From contig NW_020289992.1 of assembly GCF_003144245.1 (NCBI RefSeq), forward strand, positions 248,001 through 312,000: DNA of 64,000 bases, in the 5' to 3' direction. Below the pieces are notes generated by a model. The model ran no database searches. It was not told the origin of the DNA and was given only the letters and a program-made list of their open reading frames with translations. Of this stretch, positions 21,145-33,400 are shown piece after piece (positions within the stretch are counted from its first letter, which is position 1; each line of letters opens with the position of its first letter). The position numbers were made by a program, and so were the translations under genes. This DNA is from Jaminaea rosea (taxonomy: Eukaryota; Basidiomycota; Exobasidiomycetes; Microstromatales).

Positions 21145-21982
21145 TCAAGGCTTGCGGTAGTCGAGCAGCACCGGCCAGATATTCTTGTACGCCGTATAAA
21201 TCTCCTCTCTCACCTTGGCGCCCGTGAGTACAATCTTGCCCGACACAAAGATCAGCAGCACCACCTTGGGCTTGACCATCCTGTAGATCAAGCCCGGGAA
21301 GAGTTCCGGCTCGTACGACGAGTAGATACCGTGCCCATACGCCAGTCCTTCGAGACGAATGGGGAAACGGACATCGCAGGAGCCTACGATGTTCTGAATC
21401 TTGAACTCGGTGAACTTGGCTTCGAAGCCTAGTTTCTGGATGATGCGAGCGTACTTGCGGCTGGCAAGACGAGAGTCATCCTCGCTCTTGGCGCCCGTGA
21501 CGACCATCTTGCCTGAGGCAAAGATGAGGGCCGTAGTCTTGGGCTCACGGATACGCATAATCACGGCGGCGAAGCGCTGCGCGAGTGGGCAAATGCAGGG
21601 GAGAATGGCAGTGTTAGTACGGCGATGAAAGGACGGATGTCAACCCGCTAAGTCGGCGCCGCACCTTCGGATTGTACTCGGCATTACGAGCGTGCAGCGC
21701 AATCGTCTTGAGGTCGAGTCGAACGTCCAAATTGACGGTAGCAACGATGTTCTGCAGCACAGGCAGCGGCAAGTCCTGCGCTCGGAGGGCCTGCTCAGCC
21801 TCTGAAGTAGCCGCTCCACCAGCTTTCCCTCCCTTTGCTTCCTCCCCCGCCGAGGGACCAGGCGTCTCACTGCTTCCCTTCCCAACCTTTCCCCTTCCCG
21901 CATCTACAGCGCCGTTGCCATTTGCGTACTCGGTAGCATTGGATGCTGAGCCGTTTGCGGATGGGAGGGCTAGGCCGGCCAT
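21145..21982 (-). CDS. SPT15: TATA-box-binding protein (TBP)
   Basis: Core general transcription factor; binds TATA boxes in TFIID and also serves Pol I and III. Exons 21982-21665 and 21576-21145 (249 aa). Both TBP pseudo-repeats are complete: [32 protein letters not shown] runs across the intron into [19 protein letters not shown], then [21 protein letters not shown] and [17 protein letters not shown]. The N-terminal 70 residues are non-conserved and Gly/Ala/Ser-rich, without poly-Gln. The start [11 protein letters not shown] is the only ATG between the TATA box at 22425 and the TBP core, which fixes it. The intron donor is GTGCGG. Confidence 0.94.
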
Positions 21983-22424
21983 GCCAGGCAAAGAGGACAA
22001 GTAGGACGAGAGTGCGTCGGCGTCGGCGTCGGCGTCGACGTTGGTGCGGGTGCGGCGGAGATGCCCACGATGCTACGCCTTCACGGAGAGAGAAAAAATA
22101 AGAAGTGAACCGTTATTGCAGCGAGTAGCAGCGGTGTGCAAGAGATGGTATTGTATTTGAGTGGGTTTGAGCTGCAGCTTGGCCCCCGAGATGCCCTCTT
22201 GTTTTGGTCGTCGTTCGTCGACGTCGAGATGTCGCAGTGAAGCGGTCTCGTCCAGAAGAAGAGCGTGCGAGGTGTTAGCTGCGATGAGCTGATGCGCTGC
22301 GCTGTATTCACGGCGGATGCTGCTGCTCGCGGTAACGGCGGCGAGGATAGCGGTGAAGGTGAGGAGGGCAAAAGAGAGGGCGAGGGGGGGAGGCCACTTG
22401 GAGTCACCCCGCTGGGTCGCGGGG
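21983..22424 (-). other. Long 5' leader of the TBP gene
   Basis: About 440 bases between a TATA box and the TBP ATG contain no ATG on the coding strand, as expected for a leader. A hexamer repeat (GACGCC units on the minus strand, near 22018-22036) and a T-rich tract ending in GTAG (near 22075-22100), which could be the acceptor of a leader intron, lie in it. Confidence 0.45.
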
Positions 22425-22432
22425 TTTTTATA
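22425..22432 (-). promoter_or_regulatory. TATA box of the TBP gene
   Basis: TATAAAAA on the minus strand in a GC-rich setting, upstream of the TBP leader. It is the best TATA element seen in the window and would let TBP feed back on its own promoter. Confidence 0.6.
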
Positions 22433-22807
22433 CCTACCGCGCGGACGTGGCCGGATCCCACTCGAGCCCATCCTCTAGGCCAGTGCCAAAACCAAGACGC
22501 GGCGCGGCGTCAAAAGGTCCAAGACCAAGACCAAGATGAGACGATGACGATGACGAGGAGCGGCAGAAACAAGAGGTGAAAAAGGTGAGCTCTGACGAGC
22601 AGCGTTCATCGTTTAAGCTCAAAGGCCTCGAGCGCAAAAAAGACCTAAGCGTCGTGGAGCCTACGCCCGCCAAGTCACGGTCACGGCCGTTGAACGAGCG
22701 TGGCGGCAGCTGGCGGTGATCACTAAAGCCAGGCACACGAAGAAATCATAACGATATAGCAATGCTGATGCAACAAGAGCCTGCAACGCTGCTCACTCCC
22801 GCCCGCC

Positions 22808-24012
22808 TCAGCGCTTCCTCTCCTTGCCAAACTTGTAGACGACCTTCTCCTTCTTCTTCTTCCCACCTCTCTCGTCCTCTTCATCCTCGTCACTATCCTC
22901 CGTCCCAGGCAGAGCAAGTCCATTCTTGGTGTACTTGCCCTTAGCCACCATATCCGTAACCTGCTGCTTCTTGGCATCTATCTTCCTCACCGAGCTCCCC
23001 CCCTTGTTAGCCATCAGCGCCCGCACGAGCCCCAGCCGCTCGGAGGCGGTAGTGAGAGCTTCGAGACGTTTTTGTCGGGCACGAAGGAGTGAGAGGAGGT
23101 AGGACCAGTGTCTCTCTGCTCGCCGACGTCGACGAGCAGTCTGCTCTTCATCGTCTTGCGCAAGATGGACAGGGGCAAGTTCGCCATCCTCATCGTCGTC
23201 CAGGTCGGTGAGTTGGCCTTCGTTGAGGAGAAGCTCGTCGTCCAAGTCCTCGAGATCATAGTCCTCGATCGAGCGCGGCATAGTCGGGGCTTGCAACGCT
23301 GAGCGTGAGGAAGAAGCTGTCGCTGATGTAGACGCTGAGGCGGGGGCGTAAGAACGGACACCATCCGCCCCGCCGTCGCACCAGATCGTCCTCTTTCCCT
23401 GTGATCCCACTTTGCCGTCTCCCTTATCCTCACTTAGCTCCAACCTGCCCTTGCCCTTGCCTTTGCCCTTCTTGTCATCCGCCAAGAGACCCGAAGCGCG
23501 CAGAGCCTCCATCCTACTGCTCTTCTCCTCGAGCCACTCGACGCGCATCTCTGGTACGTTGGGGGCCAGCTGAGCGACGAGACTCTCGATGCGCTTGCGC
23601 TCTGAGGTCACCTGACGTCGCACGTAGCCTGCGTCTTGCGTCTTGAGCAAAGAGACGATAGAAGAGGAGAGAGGCTCGTTGCCTCGGGATGAGTAGTGGA
23701 CACCTTTCTGTGAGGGGACCAAGGAGGGGGCGAAGATTCAGTCAGTTACCCCACCCCTATAAGGTATCCTCAATCACAAGGCATCGCCACACTCACCTCC
23801 ACTCTCCCCTTGATCATCCCAAAGTAAAACTCATCCTTGTTCCTGTCAAGCGCCTTCTCCCTCAATCGCTTAATCCTATCGCGCTTCGAGTGGTGGTCCT
23901 TTGCTCGAAGCACATAGTCCTTGTGCTTCTCGAGGAGGCCGAGCTTCTTGCGGTGGGTAAGCTGCGAGCGCTCTTTATGGTTGCGGCGATGGATGAAGTT
24001 GCGAAGAGCCAT
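22808..24012 (-). CDS. UTP11: U3 snoRNA-associated protein Utp11
   Basis: Small-subunit processome component for 18S rRNA maturation in the nucleolus. Exons 24012-23797 and 23707-22808 (371 aa), phase 0. The conserved N-terminus is MALRNFIHRRNHKERSQ, then GLLEKHKDYVLRAKDHH and NKDEFYFGMIKGRVE; across the intron it continues KGVHYSSRGN. The middle has a family-typical SLVAQLAP and an inserted Lys/Gly and acidic stretch; the C-terminal DAKKQQVTDMVAKGKYTKNG and the KFGKERKR tail are basic. It is longer than yeast Utp11 (about 250 aa) because of the Ser/Ala- and Asp-rich central insert. Confidence 0.9.
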
Positions 24013-24321
24013 TATGGCCAAGAAATAAGGTGGCGAGGTGTAATGTTGGGTGGGGAGAGAAGGCGGAGCTGTCAAGGGACGGACGAGGCAGCCGACGGGA
24101 CGAGACCAAATTTCAAGCGGGGGATTTCGAGCTCGAGGGCGGACTGGCAGCAAAGGCGCAGCGGGACGTGGAGCACAGGCGCTTCTACGAGAGATTGAGG
24201 ATGGTCACTGTAAGCTTGCCTCTTTTAGAAAGGGGCGAGAAGGGACCTCTAGTTCATTACACGGGGTGATCCTCAATTCATTCTCCCTCTTCCACCGCAT
24301 CTATCCTTCGGCATCCCGCGC
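24013..24321. other. Intergenic, UTP11 promoter
   Basis: About 310 bases with the UTP11 promoter and the 3' end of the Shp1/p47 gene; no gene seen. Confidence 0.4.
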
Positions 24322-25867
24322 CTACGTCCACTTCTGCTGCACGACGGCGTTCAACAGCCCGGCCTCCTTGATCGTCTGCGCCTCATCCTCGACGGGCTTG
24401 GGCGGGAAGCTAGTCTGCAGGGCGTAGCTGCGCGCCGCCATACCAGGCTGAGAAGCGTTGATGAAGGAGCGGATGTCGGCGACGGTGTGCGTGTGGTTGA
24501 AACGGCCTACCAGCCTTGTCCCATCAGCGAGGCGGATTTGCACCGAGGTAGTAGGGGCAGAGGAGTCGACGGTGAAATTGGAGGGGGCTGACGTGCCAGT
24601 GGAAGGAGGAGCCGCCGCTGGGGTGGCAGACGTGGATGAGCTTGCTCCCATAGCTGGCGCAGGGCTACCCAATCTGTTGCCTTCGCCGCCGAATGCCTTC
24701 ATCGGCCCAGGAGCGGGCGGTGAGTACTTCTCATTGAGCCTCTTGGCCACGCGAAGCTCGACACGCTGCCCAAATTTGATGTTGAATGCGCCGGGAGGAG
24801 CAGACTGATTCTCGATGGCCTGGAGGAGGGCCTGGCTTTGCGGATCCTCGTAGCGTTGCAGGGGCCCATCCTCGATGGAGAAGCCGTCCTGCCAGAAGTT
24901 GAGGTGACGAATCGCTACGGAGTCGAAGTCTTCATCATCGCCGCCAGCTGCTGCTTCTTGCTGAGGAATGCTGCCTGTCGCTGGCGTCTCGGTGGCTGCC
25001 GGCCCATCATCCCCAATTGTCCTACCCGCTCCACCGAAGCTTGACGCAGCGGTACCCGCAGAAGGAGCAATAGCTCCCTCGTCATCGCCCGGCCCTCCCT
25101 CACCAGGGAAACCACCGGGGCCGCGGCCACGAGCATTCTGAGCTGCCTGCCTCAAGATCTCCTTCACCGCGTCCGGCTGGTTCCTGCCCCTCCTGAGATC
25201 AGGGTTCTGCACGCTCAGCCCAGATCGTTCGCCACCAGTGAAGAGGTTCTCCGGTCCACGGTCGTCGTCGTCATCGTCGTCATCATCATCGTCACCGCCG
25301 CGTCCGCGGGGGCCGTCGTCACTGCCTGCTAGGTCGCGAAAAGTGCGGATGCCCCCGCCTGAGGAGAAGCCGCCGGCTCCTCCGGGAGGGCGTCGTGCTG
25401 AGGAGGACGAGGCGGAGGATCCCCAGCCCGGGGGCAGGGGCTCTGCCGGTGCGCCAGAGAGAGTGCGAGGACCGCTGGAGGGTGCGGTTGCTGCTGCGGG
25501 TGCAGGTGTGGTTGGCGCTGTGAGGATGAAGGATGATCAGCGTGAACGCGGGGGGCCGTGTGTTGAGGCAGGGAGACAAGCTACTCACCGGCACTCTCAG
25601 TGGTCGGTCCACCCGTCTCAGCTGTCGATGTCGCCTCGTCAGCGCCTACATCTCCACTCTCGAAGAAGGTAGCGATCGCGGTCTCGACATCGCCGCCAGA
25701 AGAGGAGAGGAAAAATCTGAGCGAGAGAAGCATGAGGAAGCAGCGAGGGAGGTCAGTCCATGCCGGGCTTGACATGGCGTGCTGGCGTAATTTAGCACTC
25801 ACTTGGCTCGATCAGCTGATGCACCAGTAATGCTGGTAAATTGCGAGATCTTGGCGTCTTCGTCCAT
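24322..25867 (-). CDS. SHP1: Cdc48/p97 cofactor Shp1/p47 (UBA-SEP-UBX)
   Basis: Substrate adaptor of the Cdc48 AAA ATPase in membrane fusion and protein turnover. Exons 25867-25803, 25716-25589 and 25517-24322 (462 aa). Domains in order: UBA-like N-terminus (KISQFTSITGASADRAKFFL, about 1-45), the p47 linker landmarks GIRTFRDLAG and NLFTGGERSGLSVQNPD, SEP domain (about 262-331, HLNFWQDGFSIEDGPLQRYED), and a C-terminal UBX domain (about 382-462) beginning TSVQIRLADGTRLVGRFN. The expected UBX loop is TSFPPKP. A run of ten aspartates (GAY codons) sits just before NLFTGGERSG. Exon phases are 2 and 1. Confidence 0.92.
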
Positions 25868-26127
25868 CGTGGTCAAGGTTGCGAGTGATGTTGGTGATGA
25901 TGGTAGGAAAGCAAGACGGATCCAAGCATTGCTCAACACTTGGCTCGAGCGCCGCGCGTCGAGCTCCACACGGGCGGCGAGGCGGGCGGCGAGGCGGGAA
26001 GAGGGCGGATCGTTGGTCAAAGCAGGGCTCACTCACGCCCATGGTGTCGATGAGCCATCACTCGAGACATTGAAGGGGAATTGCTAATATTACAAGAATC
26101 TCACAATGCTTCATCGGGATCGCGACC

Positions 26128-27286
26128 TCACATCCTGCTCTCAGCCCAAGCAGACCTCCCACTCTGTACCTCAGCCTCGCTCTGCTTCCACCCAGCCAAC
26201 GCCTTGATTCCCTGCGTGTCGACGACGCCCTCGAGCCCGTCCCTCATTATTGCCTCACTCACAGCCTTGGCCACCGTATCGATATGCAGCGGGCTGAGGG
26301 TGAGTAGCCTCGCCAGAGGTTGCTGACCTAGAACACCCGCCAGGACGCTCGCAGGCGTGGCGGGTAGGAGGCTAGCGAGCCGCGAGGAGTGGACGGCGCA
26401 GGACAGGTCCAGGAGAGCGGCAGGTAAGGTGGAGAGGGGGCGAGTATGCGGGTGATACATGAGACCCGGACGGATTGCGATGCTGCGGAAGACCTGACGG
26501 CGTGATTGACGGAGCTCGTCGTCCAGGCCAGCACCATCCGCGTCTGCCGTGCCCGGTGAGGAGGAGGGGGAGCTAGCCGCCTCCTGCTGTGTGACCCAGC
26601 TGAGCTCTCGTAGCCCTTGTTCTGCTTGTCGCTTGGTGAGGATGTATCTTTCATCGACAATGGGACGAAAGATATCCTCCGCAGAGATGAAGACGAAGGG
26701 TGGGAGGGGCTGCGAGCTAGTTGCGCTGCTCAAGACTTCTCGCCACGTCGAGGCGACTGAGAGGGCTGCATCCCTGTTCATCTGCTCATACGTCGGCCCG
26801 CCTCCACCCTGACCCTCTTCTTGCAGCGGATTACTTCCTCCCACGCCCCAACCCTTCATTAGCGCCTTTGCAGTCCCCTCTAAGCTGGAAGACGACCCCT
26901 TGTAATTTCCCTCGAGGAGGATGCCCATCGTGGACACAATTGCGGAGACGGGTGGAACTCCAGTCTCTTCGCCTGCCAGGATGGAACGATACGACTGCGG
27001 GCTATGAGCATCTGCCGCTCTCCATTTCAGCCGCGGTGATGTCGACCATGCTGGGCGATGACCTGAGGGTGTGAGGAAGGGCCGGCCTGACCGTGAGATG
27101 GAGGTGACTGTGTGGCCTTGAGAAACGAGGCGTTTGGTAATTGCGGAGCCTGTGTGAGGGGCAGGAGACAGGTCAGCCTGTCGTACCCCGCCATTCAGCC
27201 CAAAACTTCCTCTGCTCACCAAGAAAGCCTGCCCCTCCTACGACCAATGCATGCTTGCTGGTCGAAGCCTGCGCCGCTGCTGCCAT
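26128..27286 (-). CDS. COQ11: Coenzyme Q biosynthesis protein Coq11 (atypical SDR)
   Basis: NAD(P)-binding Rossmann-fold protein related to yeast Coq11 (YLR290C) and complex I NDUFA9, associated with the mitochondrial CoQ synthome. Exons 27286-27220 and 27149-26128 (362 aa), phase 1. The dinucleotide motif VVGGAGFLGS spans the intron. Shared with yeast Coq11 are VTSISRSGRP, STMGILLEGNYK, TYEQMNRDAAL, FVFISAED, RYILTKRQAEQGL (YxxxK) and RSIAIRPGLMYHPH. The short N-terminus MAAAAQASTSKHA is a weak mitochondrial signal, so targeting is uncertain. Not fused to Coq10. Divergent with the TPR gene, 202 bases between starts. Confidence 0.85.
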
Positions 27287-27488
27287 TTCATCGAGGATGT
27301 GGTAAGGAATCTCAATCAAAAAGTCATCGAGGCTGCGAAGCCAGTTCCGCTCCGCATCGATGCACTTGTCTCGACTGGGCGCGCGTGGTCTGGCCGCCGT
27401 CCGTCGATCCATCCGCTCGAGCCAATGCGCCGCCGTCGCTTCCTCGTTCCCTTTGTTCCCTTTGTCTCGTCGCGCCAACATCATCACA
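27287..27488. promoter_or_regulatory. Divergent promoter COQ11 / TPR
   Basis: About 200 bases between divergent start codons. An in-frame ATG at 27360 precedes the chosen TPR start and may be leader. Confidence 0.45.
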
Positions 27489-30400
27489 ATGGCAGACGTC
27501 GACGTCGAGGCTCCAATGGCGCCGCCACCGACGGTCACGATGCCGCCAGACGTGACAACAGAAGCACTCCAAGCGGCCATCCAGGCCCATGCCTCGCCAT
27601 CACCTGCGATGCCTTTCGACCTCGTCAACCCTTCGCCGGAGCTCGTCACCGCGATCTACTCAGCCCTTGGCGCGCTGTCCTCCAAGTACGAGGCAGAAGT
27701 AGCCGCTCGTGAAGCGCGCGAGGCAGACGTCGAATCACAGCTCAACGAAGCCAATGCAAGGCAGGCAGACGCCGAGCAGCGGGCAGCCACATCTGCGAGC
27801 GAGGCCCAGGCTGCTCAGGCTGAAAAGACGACCGCTCAGTCTAGCCTTGCAGAGGTACAGGCAGAGCTAGCAGCCATCAAGTCCGACCTTGAGAGCGGCA
27901 ACTCTGCCAGTCTCGAAGTCAAGGCTGTCCTCGAGAAGGAACAAAGAGAAAAGCGCGAGATCCTCGAGATTCTCGACCGCGAGCGCGCAGAAGTCAGCCG
28001 TAGCGCGCAGGAGGCCGACTCACTCAAGGCCACCGTCCGTGATCTGCGCAAGGAGAATGGACAGCTTAGCGCCGAGGTACAAGAAGTCAAGGCAACGGAG
28101 AGCACTGCGAGGTTCAAGGTTCAGTCTCTTACGCAGGAGTTGGAGCTCGCACAGAAGGATGCCAAGTGGGCGCATGCCGAGCTATCGAAGCTCAATACTG
28201 AGCAGACAGCTTTCCGCTCGAGCAAGCATTCAGAGGTCGTCAGACTGCAGAGCGAGCTCGATGCTGCTACCGCGTCCTTGAGTGCTCTGGAGTCCAAGGC
28301 AGAAATGCTCCAGTCTGCCGTCGACCAGAACACTCGTAGACTCAATGAGGCGGCGAACGAAAAGGAAGAGCTGGCTGCGAGAGTAGCGAGCCAGGAGGAG
28401 GGCTTCAGAAGGGAGATGGAGACCAAGGATCGCCTGACGTCGCTGCTTCAGCGCAGGGCGGACGATTCTGCTCGCCGAGTCCAGCAGGTTGAAGAGGCTT
28501 GGGAGAAAGTCCTCGAGGAGTGCAGGGAGCGTGAAGAAGAGCTCAGAGCAGAGATGCAATCCGGTCGCGCAGACGTAGACCGCCTTGAGCAAGAGAAGCA
28601 AGACCTCAAGATCGCCTTAGACCGACTGGCAGAAAGCGTCGGCATCGACACTGGCTCAGCACCGCGTGCCTCTACCCCGTCTACGCCCCTCATCCGCCCT
28701 TTCAATGGCTCCATTGGCTCCGTCGGTCTCGGTATGTCCCCTACAGCGTCCATGGCCGCCTCGATGCAGCGTTCCGGCAAGACATTCACCGAAGTGTACA
28801 CCTCCCTCGCTAAGACCGAGGAAGAGCTCCGTCGCGAGAAGCTGGAGACAAGCCGCCTTACTCAGATCCTTGAGACGGTCATGACCGACCTGCAGGAGCG
28901 AGCGCCGGCACTGCAGGCTCAGAGAGAGGAGACGGAGAGACTAGGCGCTGCACTCGAGGAGTTGAGCGCAGACTTTGCGAAGGCGTGTGAGGACAGGGAT
29001 GTTGCAGAACGCGTATCGAAGCAGAACCAGGCACAAAGGGCGGCTTTGGAGCGTGAGAATGGACTGCTGGGCCAGCAGCTGGCCGATCTGGGCCGCCAAG
29101 TTCGCACTCTTACGCGCGAGATCATTCTACGTGACGATCCCTCGGCTGCGGACCGACTTCAAGACGACGGCAGTGACCTGAATGGCGTCAGCGAAAATGA
29201 AGGCGACACCAACAATGTCATCACTACACAACTCGTCACCTTCGATTCCCTCACCTCCCTCGTCGCTCAAAATGGCCGCTTGCTCCGCGTAGCGCGCGAG
29301 CTTGGCGCACGCATGGAGGAGGAGGAATCACGATGGCGCGAGCGCAACGGTCGCGAGGAGAGCGAGGCTGTTCAAGAGGCCGTGCGCACCATTGAGAGGC
29401 TGGAGAGCGAGATTCACTCGGCACGCGCCAGGATCGAGGCCGTCAGGAGAGAGAGGGACATGTTCCGCTCCATGCTTGCGACGGGGGCGAGAGGCGGAGG
29501 CATTGTTCCTGCAGCCGCATCAGCCAGCAGCTCAGGCGTCGACTCTGGCGTACATGCAGCCCTCGCCAACCAATACTCCACCCTCCAAGGCCAATTCGAT
29601 GCATTCCGTGAGGAGACGGCGCGAGACGCCGATGCGCTGAAGGAGGAGGCACGTCACGCCCGCGATGAAGCCGGTCGAAGCGCCCTCACCGCCGCGAGGG
29701 AGAAGGCCGGTCGCGAAGCCACCGATCAACGTCTCCGTACCCTCCAGCAGACCTTCGAGTTGCAACGCAGCGAGCTGGCCGAGGTCACAAAACGCCTCCG
29801 CCCTCAACAAGAGCAGATTGCCCGCCTTGAGACATCATCCCAGACCCTTTCTGAGGAGCTCCTTTCCAGCCGCAAAGAGCTCGACCGCCTTCGCAACGAA
29901 AGCGCAAATCTGCGCGCTGAGCGTGACTTGGCCAAGGCGGCCGAGCAGCGTCTTGTGGATGAAGTAGGGTCGATGGTCAAGGAGAAGGCAAGCTTGAATG
30001 AGCTGCTGCGCAATGTGCAGACGATGCAGAATGAGCTGGACCGCTCCGCTGGGGAGACGAGGCGTAGGCTGGAGGGACAGGTGGAGAAGCTCGAACAGGC
30101 AGAGAGGGAGACAAGAGAGCGCTTGCAGCGAGAGGAGAAGGCAAGAAGGGAAGCTGACCTCAGGCGTGAGGTCGAGAGTAACAGCCTGCAGGGCCGCGTG
30201 GAGAAGGCTACGGCTGAGCTCGCTGAGGCGAGGCAGCAGCTCGCAGTCGCAAGGACCAATGTCGAGCATGTCACTCGCCGCGCTGAGGACTTGCAGAAGC
30301 AGGTCGACACCAAGGAGGAGAAGCTAGCCGTTTACGAGCGTCGAGCAGGCGGAGGCGGCGCAACTTCTTCGCAATCAAGCACCGGCACCGGCGGCAACGA

Positions 30401-33400
30401 GCAACAATTGCAAATCGAGCTGGCCGAGCTTCGTGGTGAGCTCCGCAGTGCGCAAGTGGAAGCAGAGCAGTCGCGCTCGCACGTTGAGCAATTCAAGGCC
30501 ATCTCTCAGGCCAGCGAGGAGGCTCTCTCTCAGCTGCAGGCCACCTACGAGGAATACAAGACGTCCACTGAAGCCAGCGTTGCGCAGAAGGACTCGGAGA
30601 TCACCCATCTCAGAGAGCGACTGGAATCAGTCGCCACAGAGATCACAACTCTGCAGAACGAGGCCTCCTCTGCGCGCCAGGCGCTCGAGGCACAGCGCAG
30701 CGAATTTGCGGCCGAGAAGCGTTCCCTTGAGGACGCTCTCGCCGACCTGGGCAGCGTAGAAGAGCGGGCCCGCGCAGAGCAGCAAGGCGTGCGTGCGGAC
30801 GTGGAGCAACATGCCCGCCTCGCTAGGGAAGCCCACGCCAAGTACGAACAAGAGCTCGTCGCGCACGCCGACGACATCCGCGCTCTGTCCACCGTCAAGG
30901 AGGATCTGGAGCGCACCCGCACTGAAGCGCGCGAAGCGCAGCGTAATGCTGAGGTGGCGCAAGCCAACGCTAGCTCGTCGCAGGTCAGCTGGGAGGCTCA
31001 GCGCGAACTGTTGGTAAAAGAAAGGGATGCTGTGCAGGCGAGATTGGGCGAGGTGACTGAGCAGAACAAGATTCTTCATGAGCATCTGGAGAAGCTCACG
31101 GAGCAAGTGGGGCAAATTCGTGGGGCGCGTAGCACCGACTCTGCCGTGGGACCATCAAGCGCGATCGCCGCGGCTGTGGACGGCGACGCTTCCTTCAGTG
31201 CCTCACCTCCCGACGAGCTGCACGAAGTGGTTCGCTATCTCCGCCGCGAAAAGGAGATTGCCGACCTTCAGCTCGACCTCAATAAGCAGGAAGCAACGCG
31301 ACTGCGGCTCAACCTCGAGCACACCAATCGAGCCCTGGAGGAGACCAAGGTCCAGCTGGCCGAGGAGCGACAATCCAACGCCGCCGGTTCTACGGCCGGC
31401 GAAGGGCCGGCTGCACGCCAACACGACGATCTCATGGAAAAGATCAACCAGCTCTCGATCCTACGCGAGTCCAACTCTACCCTTCGTGACGAGGCGGAAC
31501 GCTCGGCACGCAAGTGCAACCTCTTGCAGACACAACTGGACAGCACCCGCTCCGAGCTTGACCCTCTACGCGAGCAACTTCGCACTGCCCAATCCGAGCT
31601 CAGCGCTGCGCAGGGCCAATTGAGCATCGTCCAGGAAGACAACAAGCGCTGGCAGGCTCGCGCGCAGAGCATCCTCGCGCAATACGATCGAGTTGATCCC
31701 GAAGAGGTGAAGAGGCACGAGGAGAGAGCAAAGGAGCTGCAGATCCAGCTAGAGCAGGCGCAGAAGCAGACGGCTAGCTCAAAGGAGCAGTTTGAAAAGC
31801 TGAGGGCACAGGCGAGCGCTACAATTGGGAGATTGAAGGGCGAGATCCAGGGGTTGAAGGACGAGAAGGAGGCGCTGATCAAGGAGAAGGATGAGTTGAA
31901 GGCCGGAAAGGAGGCCGGTGATGAGGAGCACAAGAGCGCATCAGAGCGAGCGGCGGAGGAGGCGAAAGCAGCTGCTGCGACTGCGCAACAGAAGATTGAT
32001 GAGCTCCAAGCTCAAGTCGCACAGCTGGAGGCCGCAGCCCAAGAAGCCGCATCCAGCGCTGTCAACACAGCCAATGATGAGTCGTCCGCCGCTGCCAAGG
32101 CCGACAATGCCGATGGAGCCCCAGCAGCAGCCTCTCCCCCACCTACCTCCTCATCAGCAGCCGATGTGGCTACTGCTCTCGCTGAAGCCCGCGCAGCTTG
32201 GGACGCAGAGAAAGCAGAATTGGAAACCTCGAAGGCCGCTCTTGCGACCAGGGAGAAGACACACCATCAGAAGGCCCGAGAATTCCTGCAGCAGGCGCGC
32301 CAGGCGATGAAGGAGAAGGACGAGGCGATCAAGGAGAGGGACGAGTTGAAGACGAAGCTGGAGCAAGGGAGTGGTGGGCAGGATGGAGTGAAGCAAGAGA
32401 CAGATGGTGAAAAGCCTGCTGAGTCAAGTAGCTCCATCACGCCCGACCTTGCTGCCCTTCAAGCCGAGGGCGAGACTCTCAAGGCCCGCATCACCGAGCT
32501 GGAAGCTGCCCTAGAGCAAGCCAACGCGAGGATCGCCGAGCTGGAGGCTCAGCTCACCTCTTCAACAACAGAATCCGGCGAAGCCACGTCGTCCGACGAT
32601 ACGGCATCGCAAATCGCCGCCCTCAAGTCCGCCCACGCCGAGGAACTCAAAGCGCAGCAAGCCACTCTCGCCAAGAGACAGAGTATGGCCATCGATGTTG
32701 CCGTCAAGAAGGCTCAGTCCGCTGCCTCTGGCGGTGGTGCAGAGGTCGAGGGGCTCAAGCAGCACCTTGCAGAAAAGGAGAAGGAGCTCGCCCAGTTGCG
32801 CGAGGAGCGCGACGCTCTCAAAGCTTCTGCAGCCTCATCTTCAACGCCGGCCACGCCAGCCGCTGGCGCGTCAAGCAGCACCGACTCAGAGGACCCGGTC
32901 CACAAGGCTCGATACGAGGCGGGCTACGCGGCTGGCAAGAACGAGGCGACGTTGCGCAATCAGCTGTTGATCAAGCAAAAAGACGGGAAAATCGCCAAGC
33001 TGACGGCAGAGATCGCTGAGCTGCGTGGCCAAGCAAGCGGCTCTACTGCTAGCCCCAATGCGGCGACGCCTACTGCTCCTGCTGGACCTTCTGCCGCTGG
33101 TGCAGGTGCAGGAGCAGCCAGAGGAGGACGAGGGGGAGGGACGACTGCCAACCTTCCTACTCGACCTGGAGCCGCGGGCGCTGCTGCTGCAGGAGCTCGC
33201 GGAGGGGCAGCAGCAGCAGGAGCAGGAGCCGCTCGTGGTGGTCTGAGCCTTCGTGGAGCAGGTGGTCTGCGCGGCCGTGGTGGAGCTAGAGGCGGCGCTA
33301 TTGGTGGCGCTGGTCAGAAGCGTAAAGCCTCGGAAAGTGGGGCAAGTGGCGGACCCGCAGCAGCGGGTAATGCTGCTGGTGGGGCAGGGGGAGGAGCTGA

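Noticed and set aside
25260-25300. GAC/GTC repeat as a stand-alone microsatellite feature
   Set aside because: It simply encodes the ten-aspartate run of the Shp1/p47 protein and is described there.
27360-27488. Upstream in-frame ATG of the TPR gene, resembling a basic presequence
   Set aside because: A nuclear-basket protein needs no presequence, the ATG at 27489 has a better context, and the region is the shared COQ11/TPR promoter.
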